From an uncultured Pseudomonadota bacterium (lineage in GTDB: Bacteria > Pseudomonadota > Gammaproteobacteria > Steroidobacterales > Steroidobacteraceae), in assembly GCA_903890265.1 (NCBI GenBank), contig CAITAM010000001.1, forward strand, positions 1 through 11,849: a stretch of DNA of 11,849 nt, in the 5' to 3' direction. Shown piece after piece: positions 5,222 through 11,849 of the stretch. Under the pieces are notes generated by a model that searched no databases, had not been told where the DNA came from, and was given only the letters and a program-made list of their open reading frames with translations. Made by a program: the position numbers and the translations under genes. Every line of letters begins with the position of its first letter. Within the stretch, counting starts at the first letter, position 1.

Positions 5222-6616
5222 TTGAATGAACAAGCACCGAGCGGCGCCCGCGTAGCGGAGGCGGAAGAGTTCCTGGCCCGATACCCCGAGATCGACGCCA
5301 TTGATATCGTGATCGTCGATCCGAACGGCATCGGGCGGGGCAAGATGATCCGCCGCCACGAACTCCTGTCGCTGTACCGGGACGGGCGGCACCTGCCGAC
5401 CTCGATCCTCGGGCTCGACGTCACGGGCGAGGACGTGGAGGAAACCGGACTCGTCTGGCAGAACGGCGACGGCGACCAGGTCGTCTGGCCGGTGCCCGGC
5501 ACCCTGAAGCCGCTCACCTGGACGACGCCACCGCGTGGCCAGGTCCTGGTCTCGATGTACGACCTCGAGGGCGTGCCGAGTACCGCCGACCCGCGGCACG
5601 CGCTGCTGCGCCAGCTCGCGCTGCTGAAGAAGCGCGGCCTCAATCCTGCCGGCGCCTTCGAGCTCGAGTTCTTCCTCTTCGCCGGCGAGCGGGGCCCGGA
5701 CGGCATGATGCGCGCCGCGCCCGCCACGCTCGACGGCCGGCCCTCGAACGGCACCCAGGTCTACGGCCTCGAGGAACTGGACGGCATGCAGGGGCTGTTC
5801 GGCGACATCTACGCCGCCGCCGCCGCGCAGGACCTGCCGCTCGAGTCGCTGATCTCGGAGTACGCGCCCGGGCAGTACGAGCTCACCCTGCATTACCGCA
5901 ACGATTTCGCCCGCGCCGCGGACGATCTCGTGATCCTGAAGCGCCTCGTGCGCGGGGTCGCCCGCCGGCACGGCATCACGGCCTGCTTCATGGCGAAGCC
6001 CCTGCCGAGCTACGCGGGCTCCGGCATGCACCTGCACATGTCGCTCGTGGACGAGGCGGGCGTGAACGTCTATTCGGAGCCCACCCCGGGGCAGCTGACC
6101 GACTCGCTGCGCCACTCGGTCGGCGGTCTGCTGGCGACCATGGCGGACTCGATGATCATCTTTGCGCCGCACGCCAACTCGTGGCGCCGGTTCGCGGCCA
6201 AGAGTTACGCCCCGGTGGCGCCGAACTGGGGTGTCAACAACCGCAGCGTGGCGATCCGCGTCCCGGCGGGCAACGTCCGCGCACGGCGCTTCGAGCACCG
6301 CGTGTCGGGTGTCGATGCCAACCCGTACCTCGTCGGTGCGACCATTCTCTCGGGGCTGCGCTCGGGCCTCGAGCACGGGCTCGATCCGGGTCTGCCGGTA
6401 ACGGGCAACGGCTACGAGCTCGTCGATCGCTCGAAGATCACGATCCCGCGGGACTGGCGTTCGGCGATCGATCTCGCGCGGGCGTCCGAGTTCCTGCGCC
6501 AGGCCCTCGGCGAGCAGCTGCACCGCTCGTACATCGCGATCAAGGAAGCGGAATTCTTCCGCGTTGCGAGCGAGGTCTCGGAGATCGACTACCGGCTCTA
6601 CCTCGACCTCATCTAG
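5222..6616 (+). CDS. Glutamine synthetase-like ligase, probable gamma-glutamylpolyamine/amine synthetase
   Basis: ATP-dependent ligase of the glutamine synthetase family, 464 residues. PuuA-type members join glutamate to an amine through its gamma-carboxyl. The N-terminal beta-grasp domain spans about 14-110, with VDPNGIGRGK at 32-41. Metal and substrate residues of the catalytic domain are in order: E147 and E149 (AFELEFF), E213 and E220 (SEYAPGQYEL), and H270 in GSGMHLH. N319 is followed by WGVNNRSVAIRVP with R341 and R346, then FEHRVSGVDANPYL with E358 and R360. The EYAPGQYE form resembles PuuA-type sequences more than the nitrogen-assimilation enzyme GlnA. The TTG start is fixed by GGAG and an upstream in-frame stop. 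It follows the aminotransferase by 62 bp, with a strong hairpin between them. The amine substrate is inferred: a polyamine, ethanolamine or other alkylamine is possible. Confidence 0.93.
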   Translation: MNEQAPSGARVAEAEEFLARYPEIDAIDIVIVDPNGIGRGKMIRRHELLSLYRDGRHLPTSILGLDVTGEDVEETGLVWQNGDGDQVVWPVPGTLKPLTWTTPPRGQVLVSMYDLEGVPSTADPRHALLRQLALLKKRGLNPAGAFELEFFLFAGERGPDGMMRAAPATLDGRPSNGTQVYGLEELDGMQGLFGDIYAAAAAQDLPLESLISEYAPGQYELTLHYRNDFARAADDLVILKRLVRGVARRHGITACFMAKPLPSYAGSGMHLHMSLVDEAGVNVYSEPTPGQLTDSLRHSVGGLLATMADSMIIFAPHANSWRRFAAKSYAPVAPNWGVNNRSVAIRVPAGNVRARRFEHRVSGVDANPYLVGATILSGLRSGLEHGLDPGLPVTGNGYELVDRSKITIPRDWRSAIDLARASEFLRQALGEQLHRSYIAIKEAEFFRVASEVSEIDYRLYLDLI

Positions 6617-6623
6617 CAGGCCC

Positions 6624-6652
6624 CGGCGGACGGTGCGCCGCACCGTCCGCCG
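6624..6652. terminator. Probable bidirectional terminator, 14 bp perfect inverted repeat
   Basis: GGCGGACGGTGC and GCACCGTCCGCC are perfect arms around GCC; an extra C-G pair at the base and a central palindromic pair make the DNA repeat 14 bp per arm. It lies 7 bp after the ligase stop and 22 bp before the convergent amidohydrolase stop, the right place to end both transcripts. No T-run follows on either strand, as is common in GC-rich genomes. Confidence 0.6.
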
Positions 6653-6674
6653 CCGACCCGTTCATTCGCGGCGC

Positions 6675-8684
6675 TCAGTGCGCGACGTAGACCTGCCGGC
6701 CCTCAAACCACGTCTCGCGCACCTTTGTGCCGGCGATGTCGTCGGCCCGGCCGGCCTTCGCCAGCGCCAGCGGGTTGCGGTCGATGACGACGAGATCCGC
6801 CGACTTGCCTACCTCGAGCGAACCCGCATCGGCATCGATGCCGAGCATCTTCGCGCCGTTGATCGTGTAGGCGCTCAGTGCCGAGTCGATGCCGACCCGC
6901 TCGCTCGCGTTCAGCACCGGTGACCCCGGCACGCGGCGGGTGACGGCGCGGGCGATGTTGTAGAACGGGCGCGGGTCGCGGGTCTCGACCGGCGCATCCG
7001 AACCGCCGGTCAGGATCCCACCGGCCGCCTGCACCGAGCGGACCGGGTAGGCGTCGCGGTCGTAGCGGCTGCCCGGCGGATGCAGCGAGCTGTCGCTGTT
7101 GCCGCGGACCTTGATGAAGAACGGAATCGCCGTGATGTCGTAGTCCTCCGCGACATTCATCCAGGCGTAGGTAAAGGCCACGTACAGGTGGTCCTTGCCG
7201 ACCCGGCGCACGTCCTCGGGCGTCGTGATCTGCAGGTGCGCGAGGCTGTCGCGCGTCGTCGTGACGCCGTCCGCGGCGCGGGCCGCCTCGATCGCGTCGA
7301 GCGCCGTGCGCAGGCCGCGGTCGCCGATCGCGTGGATATGGACGTTGAAGCCGGCGAGATGGAAGCGCTTGACGAACTCGAGCTCGACCTCGCGCGGGTG
7401 CTGCAGCTGGCCGCTCGAGATCGTGCACTGGCCCGGGTGGAAGCCCTGCGCCTTCATGAAAGCGGCAACGGCCGCGCCGTCCGTGTAGCGATCGGCGTGG
7501 TTGCGCACGTCGAGGCAGGTGGCCGACGCCGTATCGACGTAACCGGTGACGGTCGGCTTGCCGGCCTTGTCGAGGGCGTACATCGGCTGCAGGAACGGTG
7601 TCAGCGAGGCGGCGTTCGGCAGCGTCGGTGGCACGGCCAGCGGGTTGCCCTCGGTGACGCCATCCGCGAACAGCTTGACGGTATCGGCACGGATCAGGCG
7701 GTCGGTGGCGAAGTGCTCACGCACGGCCTTGGCCTTCGCGACCATGGTGTCGAAATCGACCGTGCCGTCCTTGCGGTGGTAGCGGCCCGGGTCCCAGAAC
7801 TGCGCGACCCGCACCCGGGCGCTCAGCTTGCCCGACTTCTCCAGGGCTTCGTACACGGCCTGCCCGTCAGGGACCGACATCGCGTCCATGAAGGCGGTGA
7901 TGCCGACGCTGTTCAGGCGCTGCGGCACGCGCTCCGGCGCCTTGGCGACTTCCGCCAGATCGTAATTGATCATGCTGTGCGGATTGATCAGGAGTCGCGC
8001 GTCCTCGTTGACCGCACCGTTCGGCTCGCCCGTGGCATCGACGCCGATCAGCGTACGGTAGGCGGCGAGCTCGCCACCGAGGGTTTCCTTCGAAATGCCG
8101 ACCACCTTGCCGTCGTCGTTCTTCGCCGTGGCGAGCGCCACGCTGTTGAACGCGGCGTGGTGCCCGTCGTTGCCGACGAGCTGCAGGCCGATCGTGGTCG
8201 AGGCCTTGTCAAGCGCGGCGCGCAGCGTGGGAAAGTCGCTGTCCGTGTCATTGCCACCGCCGTAGTTCCACTGGTGGACCAAGAGCAGGCTGCCTGGCGC
8301 CGGGTGGTAGCGGTCGTTGCAGCCCTTCACAAAGTCCGACAGATTGCGCAGCGACAGCGCACGGCTGTCGAGATCGCAGTTGTCGAGATCAACGATGTCG
8401 AGCGCGTGGATGTGCGAATCCACCAGACCGGGCAGCACGAAGGCCCCCTTGAGGTCGACCACCGCCGTGCCGGCACCGATGAAAGCGCGCGCACCCGCGT
8501 CCGAGCCGACGAAGACGATCCGTCCGCCACTGACGGCAATGGCCTCGGCGAGCGGCGCGCCGGACTTCGCGGTGTAGACCGTACCGTGCGTAAAGACGCG
8601 CTCGGCGGGCGTCGCGCCGACGGCAAGGCCGGTCCAGGCCACGGCGAGCGCGGCAACGAAGGTGCGGGTCAGTGACTGCGGCAT
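6675..8684 (-). CDS. Exported YtcJ-like amidohydrolase family metalloenzyme
   Basis: Metal-dependent hydrolase of the amidohydrolase superfamily, 669 residues. The N-terminus has basic residues near 7, a hydrophobic stretch (9-22) and an AVGA end, a typical Sec signal cleaved near residue 24, so it should act in the periplasm. The metal-site motif DSHIH gives H91 and H93, preceded by VLPGLVD. HIHAIGDRG supplies H449 and H451, and GGSDAP supplies the catalytic aspartate D563. The C-terminal GSLEVGKSADLVVID closes the beta-sandwich domain. A good AGGGAGAG ribosome site (8693-8700) lies eight bases before the ATG. It follows the EamA transporter by 112 bp on the same strand. YtcJ-like proteins are predicted to hydrolyse amide or cyclic-amide bonds, but few substrates are known. 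No functional link to the neighbouring ligase can be shown. Confidence 0.93.
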   Translation of the reverse strand: MPQSLTRTFVAALAVAWTGLAVGATPAERVFTHGTVYTAKSGAPLAEAIAVSGGRIVFVGSDAGARAFIGAGTAVVDLKGAFVLPGLVDSHIHALDIVDLDNCDLDSRALSLRNLSDFVKGCNDRYHPAPGSLLLVHQWNYGGGNDTDSDFPTLRAALDKASTTIGLQLVGNDGHHAAFNSVALATAKNDDGKVVGISKETLGGELAAYRTLIGVDATGEPNGAVNEDARLLINPHSMINYDLAEVAKAPERVPQRLNSVGITAFMDAMSVPDGQAVYEALEKSGKLSARVRVAQFWDPGRYHRKDGTVDFDTMVAKAKAVREHFATDRLIRADTVKLFADGVTEGNPLAVPPTLPNAASLTPFLQPMYALDKAGKPTVTGYVDTASATCLDVRNHADRYTDGAAVAAFMKAQGFHPGQCTISSGQLQHPREVELEFVKRFHLAGFNVHIHAIGDRGLRTALDAIEAARAADGVTTTRDSLAHLQITTPEDVRRVGKDHLYVAFTYAWMNVAEDYDITAIPFFIKVRGNSDSSLHPPGSRYDRDAYPVRSVQAAGGILTGGSDAPVETRDPRPFYNIARAVTRRVPGSPVLNASERVGIDSALSAYTINGAKMLGIDADAGSLEVGKSADLVVIDRNPLALAKAGRADDIAGTKVRETWFEGRQVYVAH

Positions 8685-8712
8685 GGACTGAACTCTCCCT
8701 GGGTCAGTAACG

Positions 8713-8727
8713 CGGCCTCAAAGGCCG
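8713..8727. repeat. Short hairpin between EamA and amidohydrolase genes
   Basis: CGGCCT (8713-8718) and AGGCCG (8722-8727) pair across the loop CAA. A second weaker pair, GAGGCT (8735-8740) and AGCCTC (8756-8761), lies beside it with a 15-base loop. They sit in the 112 bp between the transporter stop and the amidohydrolase start. They could terminate or attenuate transcription from the transporter gene. The stems are short and lack a T-run. Confidence 0.3.
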
Positions 8728-8796
8728 GCAAGGCGAGGCTAGCACAGCGCGGGCGAGCCTCCGCGGCCGGGCGGTTGCTGCGCTGCATCGCGCGCC

Positions 8797-9672
8797 TCAG
8801 CGGCGACCGGCGCGCAGCACGAGCACGTTGCCGGCAAGGCACAGTAGGGCACCGGCGACCATCAGCGGCTGCCAGCGAAGGTTCTCGAACAGCGTCGAGA
8901 TTGCGAGCGCCACGACCGGCACGGCGACGTTGACGTAGCCCGCCCGGCCGGGGCCGACGCGCTTGACGAGCGTCAGGTAGGCCGTGAACGCAATCACCGA
9001 ACCGAACAGCGTGAGGTACAGGAACGAGGCGACGAAGGGCAGCGTCCAGGCGAACGCGAACGATTCGCCGGTGAGGATGCCGTAGACCGTGACGAGCACG
9101 GTGCCGTAGGCCATCGCCCAGGCGGTGTTGGTGATGACGGGAGCACTGAATCGCTGGTTGTAGCTGGCGACGAGGCTGCCCAGGGACGCCGAGATTGCCG
9201 AGGCGAGCGCAAAGAGCGCCCCGGTGATGACGTCCGCGGAGCGGCCGAGGGAGCGGAACTGCGGCGAAAAGATCAGCACGACACCCGCCACCCCGAGTGT
9301 CGCGCCGAGCAGCGCGCGTGGCGCGATCGGCGTCCCGAACCACAGCCGCGCACCCAGCAGGTTGAAGAACACGATCGCCGAGAACACCATCGCGACGATG
9401 CCGGAGGGCAGGTAGCGCTCGGACAGGTACACGAACACGTAGTTGATGCCAAACAGCAGCGCACCCTGCGCGGCAAGCCCGAGATGGTGCGGGCGCGGCA
9501 GGACCACGGGCAGGTCGCGCAGCCTCGCGTAGGCGAAGAGCAGCAGCGAGGCGAGGCCGAAGCGGCTGGCCACCGAGACGCTGGCGCCGACGGGACCGAG
9601 CTGGAACTTGATCGCGATCCAGGTCGAGCCCCAGATGAACACGGACAGCAGATAGAGCACGAGGTTGCTCAT
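8797..9672 (-). CDS. EamA/DMT family inner-membrane transporter
   Basis: Drug/metabolite transporter superfamily permease, 291 residues, expected to have ten transmembrane helices made of two five-helix EamA repeats. The N-terminal helix has FIWGSTWIAIK (residues 12-22), the hallmark start of an EamA repeat. ERYLPSGIVAMVFS marks the end of helix 3 and start of helix 4 in the first half. VGPGRAGYVNVAVPVVAL is the equivalent site in the second half. The protein ends with a basic VLRAGRR tail. Members export amino acids, amines or small metabolites; the substrate here is unknown. GAAGG (9680-9684) lies seven bases before the ATG. It is divergent from the quinone oxidoreductase gene, with 159 bp between, and precedes the amidohydrolase on the same strand. 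Co-transcription with that gene is possible but not assured. Confidence 0.92.
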   Translation of the reverse strand: MSNLVLYLLSVFIWGSTWIAIKFQLGPVGASVSVASRFGLASLLLFAYARLRDLPVVLPRPHHLGLAAQGALLFGINYVFVYLSERYLPSGIVAMVFSAIVFFNLLGARLWFGTPIAPRALLGATLGVAGVVLIFSPQFRSLGRSADVITGALFALASAISASLGSLVASYNQRFSAPVITNTAWAMAYGTVLVTVYGILTGESFAFAWTLPFVASFLYLTLFGSVIAFTAYLTLVKRVGPGRAGYVNVAVPVVALAISTLFENLRWQPLMVAGALLCLAGNVLVLRAGRR

Positions 9673-9831
9673 GAGGGAGCCTTCAGCATCAGGGGGAGGC
9701 GCGCGGCGGGTCGCCGGGTGCTGCCGCTAGTGTAGGCGGTTGGCGACGCGCGCGCTCGGGCGGAGCCGGGTGGCTTGCCGCGAACTGCGCTAGAGTCTCG
9801 ATCTCGGGCTCGGCAGTCGGTGAGGCGGATC

Positions 9832-10815
9832 ATGCGGGCGGCGTACTACGACAGGCGGGGAGAGGCCCGCGACGTGCTTCGGATCGGTGAGCGGCCGACG
9901 CCAACGCCGGGTCCCGGCGAGGTGCGTGTCCGCCTCGCGACGTCGGGCGTCAATCCGTCGGACTGGAAGAGTCGCAGCGGGCTCACGACCAGCGCACCGC
10001 TGGCCGAGCCCGTCATTCCGCACAGTGACGGCGCAGGCGTCATCGATGCGGTCGGCGACGGCGTGCCGGCGTCACGGCTCGGCGAGCGGGTATGGATCTG
10101 GAACGGCCAGTGGCAGCGCGCCAACGGCACGGCGGCCGAGTACATCGCGCTGCCCTCGGTGCAGGCGATACCGCTGCCGGTCGGTGTCAGCTTTGAGGAG
10201 GGCGCCTGCCTTGGCATTCCGGCCCTGACGGCGCTGCAGGCGGTGCGTCTCGCGCGCCTCGGCGAAAGCAGCGCGGTCCTCATCCACGGCGGGGCGGGCG
10301 CGGTGGCGCACTACGCCATCCAGGTCGCCCGCCGGCGCGGCGCCCGCGTCATCGTCACGGTCAGCAGCAGCGACAAGGCGGAGCACGCCCGCGCCGCCGG
10401 CGCGCACGCGACCGTCAACTACCGCACCGAAGTGCTCGGCGAGCGAATCCGGGAATTCACCTCCGGGCGGGGCGTCGACGCCGTCATCGACCTCAATTTC
10501 AGCGCCAATGCCGCGTCCCTGCCGGCCGTGATCCGGCCGCACGGTCGGGTGGTCGTGTACGGCACCAACGACGCCGAGGCGACCGTGCCGGCGCTCTGGC
10601 TGATGCGCAACTCCGTCAGCGTGCTGCCGTTCCTCGTCTACGAGCTCGAACCCGAGGACCGCCGCGCGGGTCTCGTCGAGCTTTCGGATCTGCTGACGAG
10701 CGGTACGTTGCTGCACGCGGTCGCGAAGGTCCTGCCGCTCGAGGACGTTGCCGCGGCCCACGAGCTCGTCGAGTCCGGCCGGGTGGTCGGCAACGTGGTG
10801 CTGAGCATCGGCTGA
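9832..10815 (+). CDS. Zinc-less MDR family NADPH:quinone oxidoreductase-like protein
   Basis: Medium-chain dehydrogenase/reductase of the quinone oxidoreductase (zeta-crystallin-like) group, 327 residues, cytoplasmic. The N-terminal GroES-like domain spans about 1-125, with NPSDWKSRSG (41-50) and IPHSDGAGV (62-70). The Rossmann domain follows with HGGAGAVAHYA (152-162) and SSSDKAEHARAAGA (178-191), where S178 to K182 suit the NADPH phosphate. The catalytic-zinc cysteine/histidine set and the four-cysteine structural-zinc lobe are absent, so it should reduce quinones or enones using NADPH. I chose ATG 9832 because the family motif MRAAYYDRRG starts there and GAGG precedes it by six bases; the frame stays open back to 9775. 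It is divergent from the EamA gene and convergent with the dioxygenase gene. The exact substrate is unknown. Confidence 0.92.
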   Translation: MRAAYYDRRGEARDVLRIGERPTPTPGPGEVRVRLATSGVNPSDWKSRSGLTTSAPLAEPVIPHSDGAGVIDAVGDGVPASRLGERVWIWNGQWQRANGTAAEYIALPSVQAIPLPVGVSFEEGACLGIPALTALQAVRLARLGESSAVLIHGGAGAVAHYAIQVARRRGARVIVTVSSSDKAEHARAAGAHATVNYRTEVLGERIREFTSGRGVDAVIDLNFSANAASLPAVIRPHGRVVVYGTNDAEATVPALWLMRNSVSVLPFLVYELEPEDRRAGLVELSDLLTSGTLLHAVAKVLPLEDVAAAHELVESGRVVGNVVLSIG

Positions 10816-10820
10816 GGCGG

Positions 10821-10846
10821 TCGGTCAGTCGATCGGTCAGTCGATC
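10821..10846. repeat. 12 bp tandem repeat between convergent genes
   Basis: CGGTCAGTCGAT occurs twice back to back, and the repeat extends one base at each end, giving 26 bp with a 12 bp period. GATCG (10831-10835) and CGATC (10842-10846) also form a small inverted repeat. It fills most of the 45 bp gap between the oxidoreductase and dioxygenase stops. It may be slippage-derived, or part of a weak terminator. Confidence 0.7.
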
Positions 10847-10860
10847 ACTCCCGCGCTCAG

Positions 10861-11652
10861 TCAGCCGCCGACCGTGACGCACAGCATGCTGATGCTGCCG
10901 TGCGAAATGCCGGCCAGCGGCGTGTCCGCCGCCTCGCCGGCCTGGCGCGTGCCCAGCACGTACAGCAGGGGCAGGTAGTGTTCGGGCGTCGGCACCGCCT
11001 GGCGCGCCGCCGGCCCGAGTGCCGGATAGTCGATCAGCGCCGTGTCACGACCGTCCCGCACGGCGGCAACCACCGTGGCTTCAAACTCGCTGGCGTACGG
11101 CTGTGGCGGCGCGTCCTCCCGCCAGTCGATCAAGCCGAGGTTGTGCACCACGTTGCCGGAGCCGAGCACGAGCACCCCCTCGTCGCGCAGTGGCGCGAGG
11201 CGCTCGCCAAGTGCGTAGTGAAAGGCGGGCGGTTGGCGCGCATCGATCCCGAGCTGCAGCACGGGGACACGCGCGTCGGGGTAGAGGTGCACGAGCACCG
11301 ACCAACTGCCATGGTCAAGGCCCCAGTCGAGTGACAGCGGCACCGGGGTCGGGGTGGCGAGTGCCGCCACCCGGCGGGCGAGCCCGGGGTCGCCGCGTGC
11401 GGGGTAGTTGACCGCGTACAGCGCCGGCGGAAAGCCGCGGAAATCGTGCAGGGTCCGCGGCGCGTCGTCGGCCGTGACCGGACTGCCCGGGACGTACCAG
11501 TGGGCGGAGATGCAGAGCACCGCGCGCGGGGTCGGCAGCCGCCGGCCGAGCGCCGCCCACGCGCGGGAATACGGCGACGGCTCGATCGCGTTCATCGGGC
11601 TGCCGTGGCCGATGAACAGGCTCGGCATGCGGCGGGTGGACGGGCTCGTCAA
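10861..11652 (-). CDS. ygiD: 4,5-DOPA dioxygenase extradiol family protein (LigB-like)
   Basis: Class III extradiol ring-cleavage dioxygenase of the LigB-like family, 263 residues, cytoplasmic, close to E. coli YgiD in size and motifs. E. coli YgiD binds zinc and can open the DOPA ring. PSLFIGHGSPM gives H16 and SAHWY gives H51. LDHGSWS gives H114, and the C-terminal ISHGS gives H251. H16, H51 and H251 match the three metal ligands known from YgiD, and H114 is the likely catalytic base. The start is TTG at 11650-11652, chosen because AGGAG lies seven bases upstream. The internal ATG at 11628 has no ribosome site and would cut close to the first strand. It is convergent with the oxidoreductase gene and divergent from the gene at the window end. 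Its true substrate is uncertain, as for most YgiD homologues. Confidence 0.93.
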   Translation of the reverse strand: MTSPSTRRMPSLFIGHGSPMNAIEPSPYSRAWAALGRRLPTPRAVLCISAHWYVPGSPVTADDAPRTLHDFRGFPPALYAVNYPARGDPGLARRVAALATPTPVPLSLDWGLDHGSWSVLVHLYPDARVPVLQLGIDARQPPAFHYALGERLAPLRDEGVLVLGSGNVVHNLGLIDWREDAPPQPYASEFEATVVAAVRDGRDTALIDYPALGPAARQAVPTPEHYLPLLYVLGTRQAGEAADTPLAGISHGSISMLCVTVGG

Positions 11653-11659
11653 GGGGACT

Positions 11660-11664
11660 CTCCT
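11660..11664 (-). promoter_or_regulatory. Ribosome binding site deciding the TTG start of the dioxygenase
   Basis: Read on the minus strand, AGGAG (within AGGAGAG) lies seven bases before TTG 11652. The first in-frame ATG, at 11628, has only CCACCCGCCGC before it, so the TTG is favoured. Confidence 0.7.
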
Positions 11665-11795
11665 GCCGGCGCGGAATCGACTCTGTTACCCTGCGCCCCG
11701 TGCGCTTCGGGGGACAACATCGTAGCGCCCGCCACGCGTGCCGTCCGCCGCGACTGCGAGCCGGGACCGGCGCCGGCCTGATCCCGGGAGACCCG

Positions 11796-11849
11796 ATGCT
11801 GAAACGACTGCCACCGCCCGTGCGCGGCTCGCTGGTGATGCTGCTGATC
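11796..11849 (+). CDS. Start of a plus-strand gene, possibly PlsC/YihG-like acyltransferase (3' truncated by window)
   Basis: Only the first 18 codons are visible, beginning MLKRLPPPVRG and running into a hydrophobic LVMLLI segment. A GGGAG ribosome site (11786-11790) lies five bases before the ATG, and the frame stays open to the window end. A short basic, proline-rich start leading into a membrane helix is reminiscent of YihG-type 1-acyl-glycerol-3-phosphate acyltransferases, recalled from memory. The evidence is too short for a firm call; any inner-membrane protein with such a start would fit. It is divergent from the dioxygenase gene, with a 143 bp gap holding a possible extended -10 element, TGTTACCCT (11684-11692), with no matching -35. 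Confidence 0.5.
   Translation, partial: MLKRLPPPVRGSLVMLLI

Noticed and set aside
3744..5237. Long minus-strand open frame (497 codons) antisense to the aminotransferase
   Set aside because: It has low-complexity Arg/Gly/Ala-rich protein without motifs, and the opposite strand carries a complete PLP enzyme. It is a GC-bias shadow.
5222..6616. Housekeeping glutamine synthetase GlnA
   Set aside because: The EYAPGQYE form, the pairing with a class III aminotransferase and the lack of glnB/ntrB neighbours favour a PuuA-like role.
5012..6643. Long minus-strand open frame (543 codons) antisense to the ligase
   Set aside because: No family motif is seen, while all glutamine-synthetase residues are in order on the plus strand.
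7080..8675. Long plus-strand open frame (531 codons) antisense to the amidohydrolase
   Set aside because: Composition is biased and without motifs; the minus-strand gene has a signal peptide, metal-site motifs and a good ribosome site.
9775..9831. Earlier start for the quinone oxidoreductase-like gene
   Set aside because: The extra 19 residues are basic and unlike the family N-terminus; ATG 9832 has a ribosome site and the expected MRAAYY start.
1..11849. CRISPR array, tRNA, insertion sequence, phage or integration signatures
   Set aside because: No regularly spaced repeats, cloverleaf candidates, transposase or integrase motifs, or terminal inverted repeats with target duplications were seen.

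Overview
The window is about 11.8 kb of very GC-rich DNA (roughly 70% by eye, not computed), densely packed with proteobacterial genes. Gene content (APC permease, FB188 HDAH-type deacetylase, YtcJ-like amidohydrolase, EamA transporter, YgiD-type dioxygenase), short gaps and Shine-Dalgarno sites fit a high-GC proteobacterium, probably a gammaproteobacterium. That placement is an inference from gene types; no marker gene is present. I see no rRNA, tRNA, CRISPR array, insertion sequence or phage gene.

Region 1 (1-6652) looks like one amine or polyamine utilisation locus. It opens with the C-terminal part of an APC amino acid/polyamine permease (+). Convergent to it is a minus-strand operon, in transcription order: SDR oxidoreductase, second SDR (14 bp overlap), and an acetylpolyamine amidohydrolase/histone-deacetylase-like enzyme. 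Divergent from that operon is a plus-strand pair: a class III PLP aminotransferase and a glutamine-synthetase-like ligase of the gamma-glutamylpolyamine synthetase type. The shared intergenic region (3501-3776) is the only AT-rich stretch. It holds a plausible sigma-70 promoter and a perfect ATGACA-AC-TGTCAT palindrome just downstream of it. Inferred model: the permease imports an (acetylated) amine, the deacetylase frees the amino group, the ligase gamma-glutamylates it, and the aminotransferase and SDRs oxidise or transaminate intermediates. The true substrate is unknown. The oxidase, aldehyde dehydrogenase and gamma-glutamyl hydrolase of the classical Puu pathway are not in the window.

Region 2 (6675-9672, minus strand) has an exported YtcJ-like amidohydrolase preceded by an EamA/DMT transporter. 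Region 3 (9832-11849) has a zinc-less quinone-oxidoreductase-like MDR enzyme (+), a convergent YgiD-type extradiol dioxygenase (-) with a TTG start, and the first 18 codons of a plus-strand gene, possibly a PlsC/YihG-like acyltransferase.

Convergent gene ends carry inverted repeats: 781-812 includes both stop codons, and 6624-6652 is a 14 bp stem. A further perfect 12 bp hairpin lies inside the aminotransferase-ligase operon.
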